Shown here one piece after another: positions 34,354-43,558 of a stretch of DNA of 64,000 bases (positions are counted from its first letter, which is position 1; every line of letters begins with the position of its first letter). The translations under genes and the position numbers were made by a program. The notes beneath the pieces were generated by a model that saw only the letters and a program-made list of their open reading frames with translations, did not search any database and had not been told where the DNA came from. The DNA comes from Nocardioides luti (GTDB taxonomy: Bacteria; Actinomycetota; Actinomycetes; Propionibacteriales; Nocardioidaceae), in contig NZ_JACKXE010000001.1 in NCBI RefSeq assembly GCF_014212315.1, positions 2,976,001 through 3,040,000 of the forward strand, given 5' to 3'.

Positions 34354-35717
34354 CAGGTCATGTCCTTCTCGAGAGGAGCCGGGTCGGCGGGCTCCGGCCG
34401 GTCGGGGAACTTCGCGACCGCGTAGTAGAGGAGCATCATCACCGCCGTCCCGGTGGCGGGCTGGTAGAGGGTGCCGTTGGCGGTGACGGAGTTCAGCAGC
34501 ACCATGCCCATGGCCAGGGCCAGGCAGGTGTCGAAGGGCCGGTGCGTCCGTCGCGCCTTGAGGACCAGGCTGCAGGCCGCCACGATCAGCAGCGCCCAGA
34601 GCAGGGTGCCGCCGAGGATGCCGTGCACCGACATCGACTCGACGACCTGGTTGTGCGCCATCGGCGCGAGCACGTCGGTGGGCTCGACGAGCGCGGTGTT
34701 GCCCATGCCGTAGCCACCGCCGGTGGCCTGCAGGAGCGGCTGGTCGAGGCCGGTCAGCGCCGACCAGTTGGCGGCCGGCAGGCTGGTGAGCCGGTCGAGG
34801 ATCGAGGGCAGGGCCGGGTCGTAGTTGTTGCTGGCGCTGGGCGTCGTCTCGGTGAAGGCGCTCACCGTGCCGAGGAAGCGCTCCCGCAGCGCGGGGATCG
34901 TCACCAGCGCCAGGGTGCCGACGGCCGGGATGGCGATCAGCGGGATGAGGAACTTGCGGTTGTGCCGGTGGGCGATCAGCAGCCCCAGGCCGCCCAGCGC
35001 CAGGTTGGCGACCGCGGCCTTCGACAGCGAGAGCATCGCCGGGATGCCCATGCCGGCGACGAGCAGCCACGGCCACCACTTCTTCGCGGCCGGCGCCATC
35101 AGGATGAAGAGACCGACCGCGATGCCCTGGGAGGTCACACTCCCGACGAGCGAGGAGTAGCGGACGTCCACGCCGCGCACGAGCGCCGGGGCGAAGAAGC
35201 TGATCGGTCCGGTGATGAACTGCAGCGGCAGCGTGAGCGAGGCGACGGTGAAGACCGCGACGCAGGAGGTGACGTTGCGGCGGAACTGGTCGTAGGAGTC
35301 GGTGAACGCGACGGCCGCGAAGAGCACCGGCATCACGAACAGGAAGCGCAGCAGGCCGTACGCCGCCCCGTCGAGCGAGCCGAGGATGGCGGTCGTGATG
35401 GCCGCGACCACACCCAGGATCATCCAGGTCCACGCGATCCAGCCGCGGTCCTGGAGGTTGCGGACCTTGTCGGTGCGCAGGAAGTGCCAGAAGGCCCACG
35501 CGCTGACCAGGCCGTAGACCCCGAGGTAGCCGACCACCGACACGTTGCGCAGCAGGTGCAGGTTGACGACCACGACGACCAGCAGGAAGCGGGCCGTGTT
35601 GGTGCGCCACCACTTCTCGGGCAGCCTCAGGCTGGGCCGGCTGAAGGTGGGCCGGCCGAACGTGGGCCTCGTGAAGGACGGCCGCTTGCGGGCCGGAGGG
35701 GTGAGCACCTTGGTCAT
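34353..35717 (-). CDS. O-antigen ligase/polymerase-like membrane protein
   Basis: 454 aa with about twelve hydrophobic segments, a long periplasmic-type loop (about residues 280-370) and MAHNQVVESMSVHGILGG, like the H-x-x-Y/V-E loop of WaaL/Wzy proteins. It should polymerise or ligate repeat units outside the membrane. The cytoplasmic N-terminus has four pentapeptide-like units (RPSFT, RPTFG, RPTFS, RPSLR; residues 13-32). ATG at 35717 overlaps the flippase stop by 4 bp. Confidence 0.85.
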   Translation of the reverse strand: MTKVLTPPARKRPSFTRPTFGRPTFSRPSLRLPEKWWRTNTARFLLVVVVVNLHLLRNVSVVGYLGVYGLVSAWAFWHFLRTDKVRNLQDRGWIAWTWMILGVVAAITTAILGSLDGAAYGLLRFLFVMPVLFAAVAFTDSYDQFRRNVTSCVAVFTVASLTLPLQFITGPISFFAPALVRGVDVRYSSLVGSVTSQGIAVGLFILMAPAAKKWWPWLLVAGMGIPAMLSLSKAAVANLALGGLGLLIAHRHNRKFLIPLIAIPAVGTLALVTIPALRERFLGTVSAFTETTPSASNNYDPALPSILDRLTSLPAANWSALTGLDQPLLQATGGGYGMGNTALVEPTDVLAPMAHNQVVESMSVHGILGGTLLWALLIVAACSLVLKARRTHRPFDTCLALAMGMVLLNSVTANGTLYQPATGTAVMMLLYYAVAKFPDRPEPADPAPLEKDMT

Positions 35718-37015
35718 GACGCGGCCACCTGGTGGGGACGGTCCCAGATCGCGGTGCCCACCCGGCGCCGCCGCAGCAGCACCTGGTGGCTCACGAGCGC
35801 GAAGAGCACGGCGGGAGCCGCGCCCCCGATCGTGACCGCGAGGGGGGAGATGGGGAGGGCCGCCACCATGAGGAGGAGCCCGACGACCAGCACGGCGACC
35901 ATGGTGACACCCGTGGTCCGCTCGAGCCCGGTCGTGGTGGCGAGGGCGTAGGTCGGGCCGAGGGCGACCACGGCGACGAGGGAGACGACGAGCACCCGCA
36001 GCATCCCGCCGGCCTCGGCGAAGGGGGCCCCGAAGACCGCGCCGAGGATGGCGTGCGGGAAGACGAGCAGCGGGATGGCGACGACCAGGGCGATCGCGGT
36101 GGCGTTGCGCGTGGCGGTCCACACCCGGTCGCGGAGCTCGTCGAGGTGGCCCTGGTGGTGCAGCCGGGCGAAGACCGGGGTGAGGTAGGCGATCTGGAGC
36201 GTGGGGACCAGGTTCACGAAGCTGGCGAGCGTGTAGGAGCTGCGGAACTCCGCGGCCGCGACGTCCTGGTTGACGGCACCGAAGACCAGGATCGGCATGT
36301 AGGCGTAGAGGTAGAAGCCGAGCCCGGTCATCATGAAGGCGGTGAGGCTGGCGCCGTGCTCGCGCAGGTAGTCCCGGACCGGCCGGTTCGGCTCCGCGGC
36401 GACGGTGGGGACGCGCGAGAACGCGCGGAGCGTGACCCAGGCGGCCACCAGGCAGGTCATGAAGGTCGCGGAGGAGTAGACGACGAGCGTCTCGGTCAGC
36501 GTGACCGAGCCCCGCGCCAGCCAGAGGACGGCGAGCGCGGCGACGGTCAGGCCCGGCACGACGCCGAGCTCGAGCAGCGTGCCGAGCGCGACCTGGCCCA
36601 GGCCCCGGAGCCAGGCGCCGCAGACGACCAGGACGTTGAGCGCGAGGACGTTGAAGCCGAGCATGACGCCCATGAAGAGCCAGAGGATCTCCGAGGCCAG
36701 GGACTCACGGGTGATGGTGACGGCGATCATCGCGGGGAACGCCGGGACCATGAGCAGGACGAGGGTGCCGATGGTGCCGCGCAGGAGCAGCTTGGCGCGG
36801 GCCGGCTCGGAGGCCGCGAGCTTGACCGCGAGGTTCTCCGACCCGAGGCGGGTCACGGTGGCCACCGCGAACAGCGCGGTGTAGATGACGCTCCAGGCGC
36901 CGACGGCGAGCTTGTCGCTGCCCTCGGTGAGCAGCCGCGTGACGACCCAGGTGAGCAGGACGCTCAGGAACATCGCGGCACCGCGGGCGGCGATCGCTCC
37001 CGAGAGGAGCGTCAT
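35714..37015 (-). CDS. Wzx-type polysaccharide flippase
   Basis: 433 aa with about twelve to fourteen hydrophobic segments, MOP-superfamily pattern (GAIAARGAAMFLSVLLTWVV; LGSENLAVKLAASEPARAKL). It flips lipid-linked repeat units across the membrane. ATG at 37015, 17 bp after the GT2 stop. It sits in the order GT2-flippase-ligase-Wzz, a normal Wzx/Wzy gene set. Confidence 0.85.
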   Translation of the reverse strand: MTLLSGAIAARGAAMFLSVLLTWVVTRLLTEGSDKLAVGAWSVIYTALFAVATVTRLGSENLAVKLAASEPARAKLLLRGTIGTLVLLMVPAFPAMIAVTITRESLASEILWLFMGVMLGFNVLALNVLVVCGAWLRGLGQVALGTLLELGVVPGLTVAALAVLWLARGSVTLTETLVVYSSATFMTCLVAAWVTLRAFSRVPTVAAEPNRPVRDYLREHGASLTAFMMTGLGFYLYAYMPILVFGAVNQDVAAAEFRSSYTLASFVNLVPTLQIAYLTPVFARLHHQGHLDELRDRVWTATRNATAIALVVAIPLLVFPHAILGAVFGAPFAEAGGMLRVLVVSLVAVVALGPTYALATTTGLERTTGVTMVAVLVVGLLLMVAALPISPLAVTIGGAAPAVLFALVSHQVLLRRRRVGTAIWDRPHQVAAS

Positions 37016-37032
37016 CGCCCGCCGGGCCGGCC

Positions 37033-38079
37033 TCACGCGATCTCCGCGCTGCGGTCCGGTCGCCCGGCGTGGCGGTCCCGGACGCCGAGCCGGGTGCTGA
37101 GGAGGTAGAGGACGCGGTACGGCAGCGGCTGGAAGGCCCAGCGCCGCCCGTCGACGACGCGCAGGCCGCGGGCCAGCAGCGTGACGAGCCACGGCCAGGC
37201 GAGCAGCGACGTGACGAGGTACAGCAGGCGGTCCGGGAGACCGGAGGCGAGGCCGGGCTCGGTCATGCGCAGCGTCGGGATGCGCCGGCACTCGGGCGCC
37301 TTCGCGATCAGCAGTCCTTGGCCGTGGTACGCCGCCTTGTAGAGCTTGCGGGCGAACCCCACGACGTCCTGCTTGACCTCCTGGTGCACGGCCCGGCCGT
37401 CCGGGGCCAGCACCAGCCGGGCGCCGTGCTCGCGGGTGACCCGGTGCCCGAACTCGAGGTCCTCGGCGCCGTAGTGCACGAAGTCGGGGTCCCAGCCGCC
37501 GCACGCCTCGAAGAGCCGGCGCGACATCGCCATGTTCATGCAGACCACGCGCCACGGCTCGAGCGAGTCCCGGTCCTGGTCGTCGTCGTTGCGGTGCCAC
37601 TCCTGCTTGAAGTGGTAGTAGTTGCTGCTCGCGACCCAGGCGTCCGGGAAGTCGATCGCGCCGCAGGACACGACGTCGTCACGACCGCCGAGCGCGGCGA
37701 GGTGACCGACGACCCAGCCCGACGGGAGCCGCATGTCGTCGTCGGCGAACATGATGACGTCGGCGGTGGCGAGCTCCCCGCCGACGTTGCGCTTGGACGC
37801 GAGGCTGTTGACCGTGAGGTGGTAGCTCGCCGCCAGACCCTGGGCGGCAGCGCGCTCGACGACCTCGGCGGCGGACTCGGCCACGGCGGAGTCGACCACG
37901 AGCACCTCGATCGGGCCGGGCAGGTCCTTCTGGCGGAGCAGGTCGTCCAGCAGCTCGGCGAGGCCCTCGTGCCGGTTGTGCGTCGGGATCACCACGGTCG
38001 CGACAGGGGCTGGCGACGAGCCGAGATCGTGGGTGGACACGTCGGGGAAGGTTACCGGAGACCTGCTGGCCGGCCGCAT
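37033..38079 (-). CDS. Glycosyltransferase family 2 (GT-A)
   Basis: 348 aa from the ATG at 38079. A GTG at 38040, 8 bases after a TAACCT -10-like box, is a good alternative. The GT2 domain begins VATVVIPTHNRHEGLAELLD; VLVVDSAV and IMFADDDMRLPSGWV give the metal-binding DDD. The acceptor region has YGAEDLEFGHRVTREHG, typical of processive-like or rhamnosyl GT2 enzymes. A hydrophobic segment near residue 300 suggests membrane association. First gene of the minus operon; divergent from the second glycosidase paralog. Confidence 0.88.
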   Translation of the reverse strand: MRPASRSPVTFPDVSTHDLGSSPAPVATVVIPTHNRHEGLAELLDDLLRQKDLPGPIEVLVVDSAVAESAAEVVERAAAQGLAASYHLTVNSLASKRNVGGELATADVIMFADDDMRLPSGWVVGHLAALGGRDDVVSCGAIDFPDAWVASSNYYHFKQEWHRNDDDQDRDSLEPWRVVCMNMAMSRRLFEACGGWDPDFVHYGAEDLEFGHRVTREHGARLVLAPDGRAVHQEVKQDVVGFARKLYKAAYHGQGLLIAKAPECRRIPTLRMTEPGLASGLPDRLLYLVTSLLAWPWLVTLLARGLRVVDGRRWAFQPLPYRVLYLLSTRLGVRDRHAGRPDRSAEIA

Positions 38080-38136
38080 CACCGACCGGTCACGTAGCGT
38101 GGGCGGCCGTTCCGCCCCACCCCGAGGAGAAGCCCC

Positions 38137-39477
38137 GTGACGTCTCGCACTGCCGCGGTCGTGTGCACCACCCTGCTCGTCCTGGGCGTGGGCGCGACCG
38201 GCTGCTCCGCCGGTGGAGGTGGTGACGCGCCGGAGGCCGCACCCTCCGCCCCCGCGTCCTCGACGAAGGGAGCCGCGTCGGCCGCGCCGACCGCCGGTCC
38301 GGAGCCGGTGGCGTCCTGCGCCACCACCCCTCCCGCCGGCAGGCTGCCGGCGAGCTTCTGGGGCATGCACGTCTCGCAGCCGATCGGGGCGGACTTCCCG
38401 CAGGCGCCGATCGCGGCGGTCAACCTCACGACCGCGCAGACCTACTGGAACATCGTGGAGACGGCGCCGGGCCAGTACGACTTCGCCCGGCTCGACGACA
38501 TCGTCTCGAACTCCGAGTCCCGCGGGGCCCAGCCGATGGTGGTCCTGGGCTTCACGCCGACGTTCCACGCGAAGAACCCGGCGTCCCCGACCGCCGCCGC
38601 CACGATGCCCGACATCGCCGCCTGGCGAGCCTGGGTCACCGCCGTCGTGGGCAGGTACGGCGACCGGCTGGACTACCAGGTGTGGCCCGAGCCCAACATC
38701 GTCAGCAACTTCTCCGGCACGCCCGCGCAGATGGCGCGGCTGACCGTGATCGCGGGCGGGATCATCCACGCCAAGGCGCCCGACGCGCTGGTGGTGGCGC
38801 CGGCCACGACCCTGCGCCTGGAGTCGCAGCAGCAGTGGATGGACCGCTTCTGGGGCAGCGAGGTCGACGGGGCGCCGGTGGCCGACAGCGTCGACGCGGT
38901 CGCGCTCGACCCGTTCCCGCTCCAGGACGGCACCCCCGAGGACTCCCTCGACCTGCTCTGCACGGCCCGGGGGATCCTGGCCGACCACGACGTCGACCTG
39001 CCGCTGTGGACCAACGAGATCAACTACGGCGTGCCCAGCGGCGGCACGAGCGACGTCAAGCCCTACCCCGACGCGCAGCAGGTGGCGGTCGTCGGTCGCA
39101 CCTTCGTGCTCCACGCAGCGGTCGGCATCGACCGCGTCTACTGGCTCGGCTGGTTCAGCTACCCGGCGCTCGCGGTCTCGATGGCGCGGGTCGGGGTGGC
39201 CCCGACCCCGGCCGGGCGTGCGTACACCGTCGTCCACGACTGGCTGGCCGGCTCGCCGCGGCCGGTGTGCGAGGTCGAGAAGGGGCTCTACACCTGCCTC
39301 GTCGACCAGGGCGACACCGTGCTCCGGATCCTCTGGCGCGAGAAGGGCACCGCCCGGGTGGCGGCGTCGGACGGCGCGACCCGGCTGCGGCTCCTCTCCG
39401 GTGAGGACCGTCGGATCAGCGGCGGCGACCCGGTGCGGGTCGGGCAGTCGCCGGTCGCGATCGTCGAGCCGGCCTAG
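38137..39477 (+). CDS. Lipoprotein GH-A-like glycoside hydrolase (second paralog)
   Basis: 446 aa, GTG start. The signal peptide ends in a lipobox-like GATGC (Cys at about residue 23) followed by a low-complexity linker rich in Ala, Ser and Pro, so the enzyme is probably lipid-anchored outside the cell. The catalytic domain parallels the protein at 25889-27136: ASFWGMHVSQ, YQVWPEPNI (about 185) and LWTNEINYG (about 292). Like that paralog it probably acts on the polymer made by this locus; substrate unknown. Its TAG stop shares CTAG with the convergent DUF4012 gene. Confidence 0.82.
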   Translation: MTSRTAAVVCTTLLVLGVGATGCSAGGGGDAPEAAPSAPASSTKGAASAAPTAGPEPVASCATTPPAGRLPASFWGMHVSQPIGADFPQAPIAAVNLTTAQTYWNIVETAPGQYDFARLDDIVSNSESRGAQPMVVLGFTPTFHAKNPASPTAAATMPDIAAWRAWVTAVVGRYGDRLDYQVWPEPNIVSNFSGTPAQMARLTVIAGGIIHAKAPDALVVAPATTLRLESQQQWMDRFWGSEVDGAPVADSVDAVALDPFPLQDGTPEDSLDLLCTARGILADHDVDLPLWTNEINYGVPSGGTSDVKPYPDAQQVAVVGRTFVLHAAVGIDRVYWLGWFSYPALAVSMARVGVAPTPAGRAYTVVHDWLAGSPRPVCEVEKGLYTCLVDQGDTVLRILWREKGTARVAASDGATRLRLLSGEDRRISGGDPVRVGQSPVAIVEPA

Positions 39478-41393
39478 GACCGGAGCTCGATCTCCCACTT
39501 CTCGCTCGAGGTGAGCGCATCGGTGTGGAAGGTCAGCACGCCGTCCTGGGAGGTCCAGCCCTCGGGGAGGGACGTGGCCTCGTAGCCGTCCGGCAGGTGC
39601 ACGGTGATGTCGGCCGACGCGGGGAAGGCCGTGCCCTGCGGGTCGAGCGCGAGGCGGTAGGTCAGCGTGCCGTCGTCGACCTCGGCCGCGTCCGGGACGG
39701 TGTACGACGCCGTGAGGTGCGTCGACTCGCCGGGTGCCAGGACGATCTGGTCGCCGACGAAGGAGTGGTCGCGGAACCTGCCGACGTGGTCGTCCCAGGG
39801 CTGGTCGCCGAGGGAGAAGTCCTGCACGTCGGCCGAGCCGGGCAGGAACGCCGAGGCGGCCAGGCTGGACCAGCGGGTGAAGTAGCCGGACAGGTAGTCG
39901 TCCGCCGGGCGCTGGTCCGGGGGCAGGTCGGTGCCCGGGACGGCGTACGGCGGGGTGTCGTTGTGCAGCAGGACGTCGAGCTCGTCCTTCGCGGTCCCGT
40001 CCTCGCCCAGGGTCACGTCGAGGGCGAGGTTGCGGCGCTGGTAGTAGTCGACCTTCGCGCCGACGGTGCTCTGGGTGAAGGCGCCGACGTAGTCGCCCGA
40101 GGTGTCGGCGAGGTCGCCGTCGAGGCCGAGCGCGGCGAAGCCGGCCTGGAGGTCCGGGTCCTTCAGGTAGAGCGCGAGGTGGCGGCCGTTCGCCGCGGCC
40201 TTGAGTGCCTGGCTCTTGGCGACGTAGTCGCCGTCGGCGAAGAGGGCGCCCTGGAGCGCGGCGACCACGGTCGCGAAGGTCTGGTCCTGGGCTGTCGGGT
40301 CGGGGTAGTAGTCGTCGTAGCTGCCGACCAGGATCTTGGTGAGGTTGCTGCCGTTGAGCTCGCCCACCCCGGGCACGGTCGTGGGGCCGGTGGCGTCGAG
40401 CACCATGGCCATCGTCACGACGTCGACGGCCATGACGCCGTCGTACCGCACGCCGGTGGCGCTGCGCCAGGCGCGGAGCAGCTCCTCGCCGGACACCGAC
40501 CAGGACGGGGCGAAGGTCGAGCTGGCGATGCGGGTGTCGTCGCGGTGGAAGGGGTTGCCGCGCACCTTCTTCCAGGTGTGCGGGACGCTCAGCCGCGGGT
40601 CCGCGACCAGCGGGAAGGCCTGGCCGATCGTCAGCGTGCCGTCGTCCCAGGTCATCGGGGCGAAGGCCAGCGCCGTACCCCCGGAGTAGCGCAGCTCCGC
40701 CGGGTTGAGCATGGCGATCAGGTAGCGCTGCCGGCCCTCGAAGCCGAGGAACGTCGGGAGCTGGTCGAGCAGCGGCTCGAGGTGGGTGAACCCCTCGGCC
40801 AGCGGAGTGACCTGCTCCGCCGCGGCGTCGCGACGGGCGCTGATGCTGGCGCTGAGGAAGGGGGTGTTGCCCTTCACCTCGTCGAGCTCGTGGGCGGCGT
40901 TCTCCAGGTGCGGTCCCGCCTCGCGGGCCCCCGCGATGACGTCGTCGAGCGTGCTGCGCTCGACCTGGCCGTCCCGGAACAGCGTGGCCTGCTTGCCGGC
41001 CACCGAGGGGTAGAGGTCGACCCCGATCGAGGCGACGGACGTGACGTCGTCGAGGGCCTGGACGAGGTGGCGCGCGTCCGCGACCGGGGTGCCGATCAGG
41101 GGGATCCTGCTCCACACGTCGCCACCGATCCCCTGGGCGCCGTCCTGGGCCCGGTCGACGTGCGCACGGGCCCGGTCGACGGCGGCCCGGGCGGCGGGGA
41201 TGTCACCACTGGCCAGGGCGGCCTTCGCCGTCGTGAGGTCCTCGTTGGCCGCCTGCGCCTCGCCGGGCACGTGCCGCAGCGGGATCGCGAGCAGGAGCAG
41301 GGCGCCACCCAGGAGGACGAGGACGCCGAGCGCGATCGTGATGCGGCGGCGCCTGCGTGACGGGTGAGGAGTGGTGGTCGACACGCCGTTCAT
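39474..41393 (-). CDS. DUF4012 cell-surface protein (first copy)
   Basis: 639 aa with one N-terminal membrane helix (about residues 18-38) and a large exported part. The DUF4012 core is recognisable: RYLIAMLNPAELRYSGGTAL, GEELLRAWRSATGVRYDGVMAVD, and GPTTVPGVGELNGSNL. DUF4012 proteins occur in actinobacterial capsule/EPS loci, role unknown. GC-rich throughout, unlike the second copy (49091-50863). ATG at 41393, 25 bp downstream of the large GT2 gene in the same direction. Confidence 0.88.
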   Translation of the reverse strand: MNGVSTTTPHPSRRRRRITIALGVLVLLGGALLLLAIPLRHVPGEAQAANEDLTTAKAALASGDIPAARAAVDRARAHVDRAQDGAQGIGGDVWSRIPLIGTPVADARHLVQALDDVTSVASIGVDLYPSVAGKQATLFRDGQVERSTLDDVIAGAREAGPHLENAAHELDEVKGNTPFLSASISARRDAAAEQVTPLAEGFTHLEPLLDQLPTFLGFEGRQRYLIAMLNPAELRYSGGTALAFAPMTWDDGTLTIGQAFPLVADPRLSVPHTWKKVRGNPFHRDDTRIASSTFAPSWSVSGEELLRAWRSATGVRYDGVMAVDVVTMAMVLDATGPTTVPGVGELNGSNLTKILVGSYDDYYPDPTAQDQTFATVVAALQGALFADGDYVAKSQALKAAANGRHLALYLKDPDLQAGFAALGLDGDLADTSGDYVGAFTQSTVGAKVDYYQRRNLALDVTLGEDGTAKDELDVLLHNDTPPYAVPGTDLPPDQRPADDYLSGYFTRWSSLAASAFLPGSADVQDFSLGDQPWDDHVGRFRDHSFVGDQIVLAPGESTHLTASYTVPDAAEVDDGTLTYRLALDPQGTAFPASADITVHLPDGYEATSLPEGWTSQDGVLTFHTDALTSSEKWEIELRS

Positions 41394-41418
41394 GGTCTCA
41401 GACGGGGGTCGGGTCCCT

Positions 41419-43278
41419 TCAGGGCGCTGCGGGGCGGGGCAGGTCGACGGGGTCCGGGTCGAGCAGCAGGCTCGGTGCGAAGCCGTCCCACGCGCCGCCG
41501 GCCCGGTCCGGGTCGAGGAAGTAGTCGGCGTTGGCCTCCCAGGTGTGGCCGCTCTCCCGCCGGGCGAGCACGTAGTTGAGCCCGTGGCCGCGGTAGACCG
41601 AGCCGCCGGCGGACAGGACCGAGGCCGTCAGGGAGGCGTCGACGTACCGCCGCGAGCGACGGAAGCCGCTGAGCTCGTCGAGCCGGGCCCGCTCGATCAT
41701 CATCGTGCCGCCCGCGACGAAGCGCGGGTAGCACTCCGAGCGGTCCGCCCGCCGCACGGTGCGGTCCAGCTCGTGGAGGTAGACGAACTCCGCGGTGGTG
41801 CCGACCAGGTCCGCGCCCGAGTAGTGCCGGGCGAGCAGCAGGTCGGCGACGTGGTCGCGGCCGTACCAGTCGTCGTCGTCCATCTTGAGGACCAGGTCGC
41901 CCGACGCCACGGCCACGCCGGCGTTGAGCACGTCGCCGAAGACCGCCTCGGGCGGTGTCGGGAGGAGCGTGGTCGGGTGTCCCGCCAGCTCGGCGACCCG
42001 GGCCGGGTCCGGGTCGAAGCCGTGCGTCATCACGACGAGCTCGAGGTCGGCGCCGCGCTGCCGGGCGACCTGGCGCAGCGCGAAGTCCAGCTGCTCCTCC
42101 CGCTTGGTGGCGAGCAGGACCGTGCAGGTGGGGAACGACCGGTGGGGGAGGCCGGCCCGCTGGGCCAGACGGGCGCGCCAGGCGAGGGACGAGTGGCCGA
42201 GCAGCGCGGCGCGGCGCAACCGGACGCTGTGCTCCTCGCGCCGCAGCGGGTCGGTCAGGTCCACGGCGGTGGTCAGGGCCGTGGCGAGGTCGTCGCCCAG
42301 GCGGGCGCGCGCGTCGGCGTCGAGCGCCTCGACGGTGACCGGGACGCCGGCCATCGCCAGCGCGGCGACGGCCCGGACCAGGCCGGGGGAGGAGTCGACG
42401 TACGCCGTGGCGACGCCGGCGCGGTCGCGCAGCGTCGCCACGAGCTGCGCGGTCACGCCGCGGGCGACGTCGACGGGGAGGTCCAGGTCCCCCTCGGGCG
42501 ACCGGAGCCGCAGCCCGGCGACGGGGTCGACCGTGAGTCCGACGACGCCGTGCTCCGGGCGCTGCACGAAGCCGGTCGGGTTCAGCACGCCCTCGTCGAG
42601 GGGGCCGCCGACGAGGTCGGGGTCGGTCACGACGGTGGCGGGTCGTCCGGTCACCGGGTGCTCCGGCAGGCCCGCGGCCGGTGCGGTGGTCAGGACGACG
42701 TCGGGCGGGACGCCGACCTCGGGGTCGGCCGCCTCGGTCGTCGCGCCCAGCACGTGCAGCCCCGGGTCGGCCGGCGGTGCGGTGTCGGGGCCGCGGGTGG
42801 TGCTGGCGACGAAGAGTCCGCCGTTGTGGGCGCGGGTCGGGGTGCTGGCGCGGGCCAGCTCCTCGAGGACGAGGTGGACGCCGACGGGCCGCTCCCAGCG
42901 CAGGACCGTCAGCCGGTCGCCCGACGCCAGGGTCCGTGCGTTGACGGACGTGAGGGGCGGCCACTCCGGGCGCGGGACCAGGACGGGGGGTGCCGCCGCC
43001 TCCACCAGGAGGCAGCCGATCCTGCGTGCCCGGCCGAGGCGGGGCAGCACCGACACGGCACGACGCAGCGCGGCGGCATCGGCGACCGCGACCAGCACGG
43101 CGGACCAGCGCTTCGTGGGCTCCGGCACGTCGCCGCCGACGGTGGCCACGGCCAGGCCGTCGCAGGACAGTCCGCGGACCGCGGCCGCGGCCGTCTCGTC
43201 GTGGAGCACGAGGACCTCGCCGGCGGCCTGGTCCAGGAAGGTCTGGAGCGCGGGCTGCGCACGGTCGGGAGGCGTCAC
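41419..43278 (-). CDS. Large protein with C-terminal GT2 glycosyltransferase domain
   Basis: About 619 aa from GTG 43278. The N-terminal 370 residues are rich in Ala, Val, Pro and Asp, with no family I recognise; they could be a second, degenerate transferase-like domain. The C-terminal GT2 domain starts at FPTCTVLLATKREEQLDFAL. It contains LVLKMDDDDWYGRDHVADLL, the metal-binding DxD, and later GGTMMIERARLDELSGF, RYVDASL and GLNYVLARRESGHTW. The start is coupled to a 9-codon frame whose TGA overlaps the GTG. Confidence 0.8.
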   Translation of the reverse strand: MTPPDRAQPALQTFLDQAAGEVLVLHDETAAAAVRGLSCDGLAVATVGGDVPEPTKRWSAVLVAVADAAALRRAVSVLPRLGRARRIGCLLVEAAAPPVLVPRPEWPPLTSVNARTLASGDRLTVLRWERPVGVHLVLEELARASTPTRAHNGGLFVASTTRGPDTAPPADPGLHVLGATTEAADPEVGVPPDVVLTTAPAAGLPEHPVTGRPATVVTDPDLVGGPLDEGVLNPTGFVQRPEHGVVGLTVDPVAGLRLRSPEGDLDLPVDVARGVTAQLVATLRDRAGVATAYVDSSPGLVRAVAALAMAGVPVTVEALDADARARLGDDLATALTTAVDLTDPLRREEHSVRLRRAALLGHSSLAWRARLAQRAGLPHRSFPTCTVLLATKREEQLDFALRQVARQRGADLELVVMTHGFDPDPARVAELAGHPTTLLPTPPEAVFGDVLNAGVAVASGDLVLKMDDDDWYGRDHVADLLLARHYSGADLVGTTAEFVYLHELDRTVRRADRSECYPRFVAGGTMMIERARLDELSGFRRSRRYVDASLTASVLSAGGSVYRGHGLNYVLARRESGHTWEANADYFLDPDRAGGAWDGFAPSLLLDPDPVDLPRPAAP

Positions 43279-43304
43279 AGGGGTGCGGGCTCCGGGCGGT
43301 CCAT
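43275..43304 (-). other. Nine-codon upstream frame coupled to the large GT2 gene
   Basis: ATG at 43304 opens a nine-codon frame whose TGA overlaps the GTG of the GT2 gene (GTGA). The ATG is 6 bases after TAGACT, so the transcript may begin at the ATG and translation may re-start at the GTG. Short frames occur by chance; only the spacing and exact overlap suggest function. Confidence 0.4.
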
Positions 43305-43310
43305 GGCGGC

Positions 43311-43316
43311 AGTCTA
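43311..43316 (-). promoter_or_regulatory. Possible -10 box of the GT2-DUF4012 operon
   Basis: Minus-strand TAGACT (TANNNT) six bases before an ATG, the spacing of leaderless actinobacterial promoters. The rest of the divergent gap (43317-43558) is AT-richer than the genes around it. It contains a 7-bp inverted repeat (43380-43386 with 43399-43405) and a run of seven T at 43419-43425. It may hold the promoter of the dehydratase gene, but no clear box is seen. Confidence 0.4.
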
Positions 43317-43558
43317 GGTGTCGGAGAGCCGGATCCCGGCGGGCCGGCGGACCCACGACGAGGGGGGTCGGTGACGGCTGTCCCGCAACTCACTGGTAGC
43401 GGGACAATGAGACACGGATTTTTTTATCGTTCGAAGGTACCCGTAACCTGTGAACTTATTCTCGTTGATCCTCATCAGACACGCGTGATCGCGAGAGTCC
43501 GATCACTCCCGGCACTGCCGAGCGCGGTGGGGACAATCTGACGAAAACGGGGTTCGAA

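Noticed and set aside
39525..41360. A 611-codon forward frame opposite DUF4012
   Set aside because: The minus frame contains clear DUF4012 sequence; the forward translation is a Gly/Arg/Val/Glu-rich shadow.
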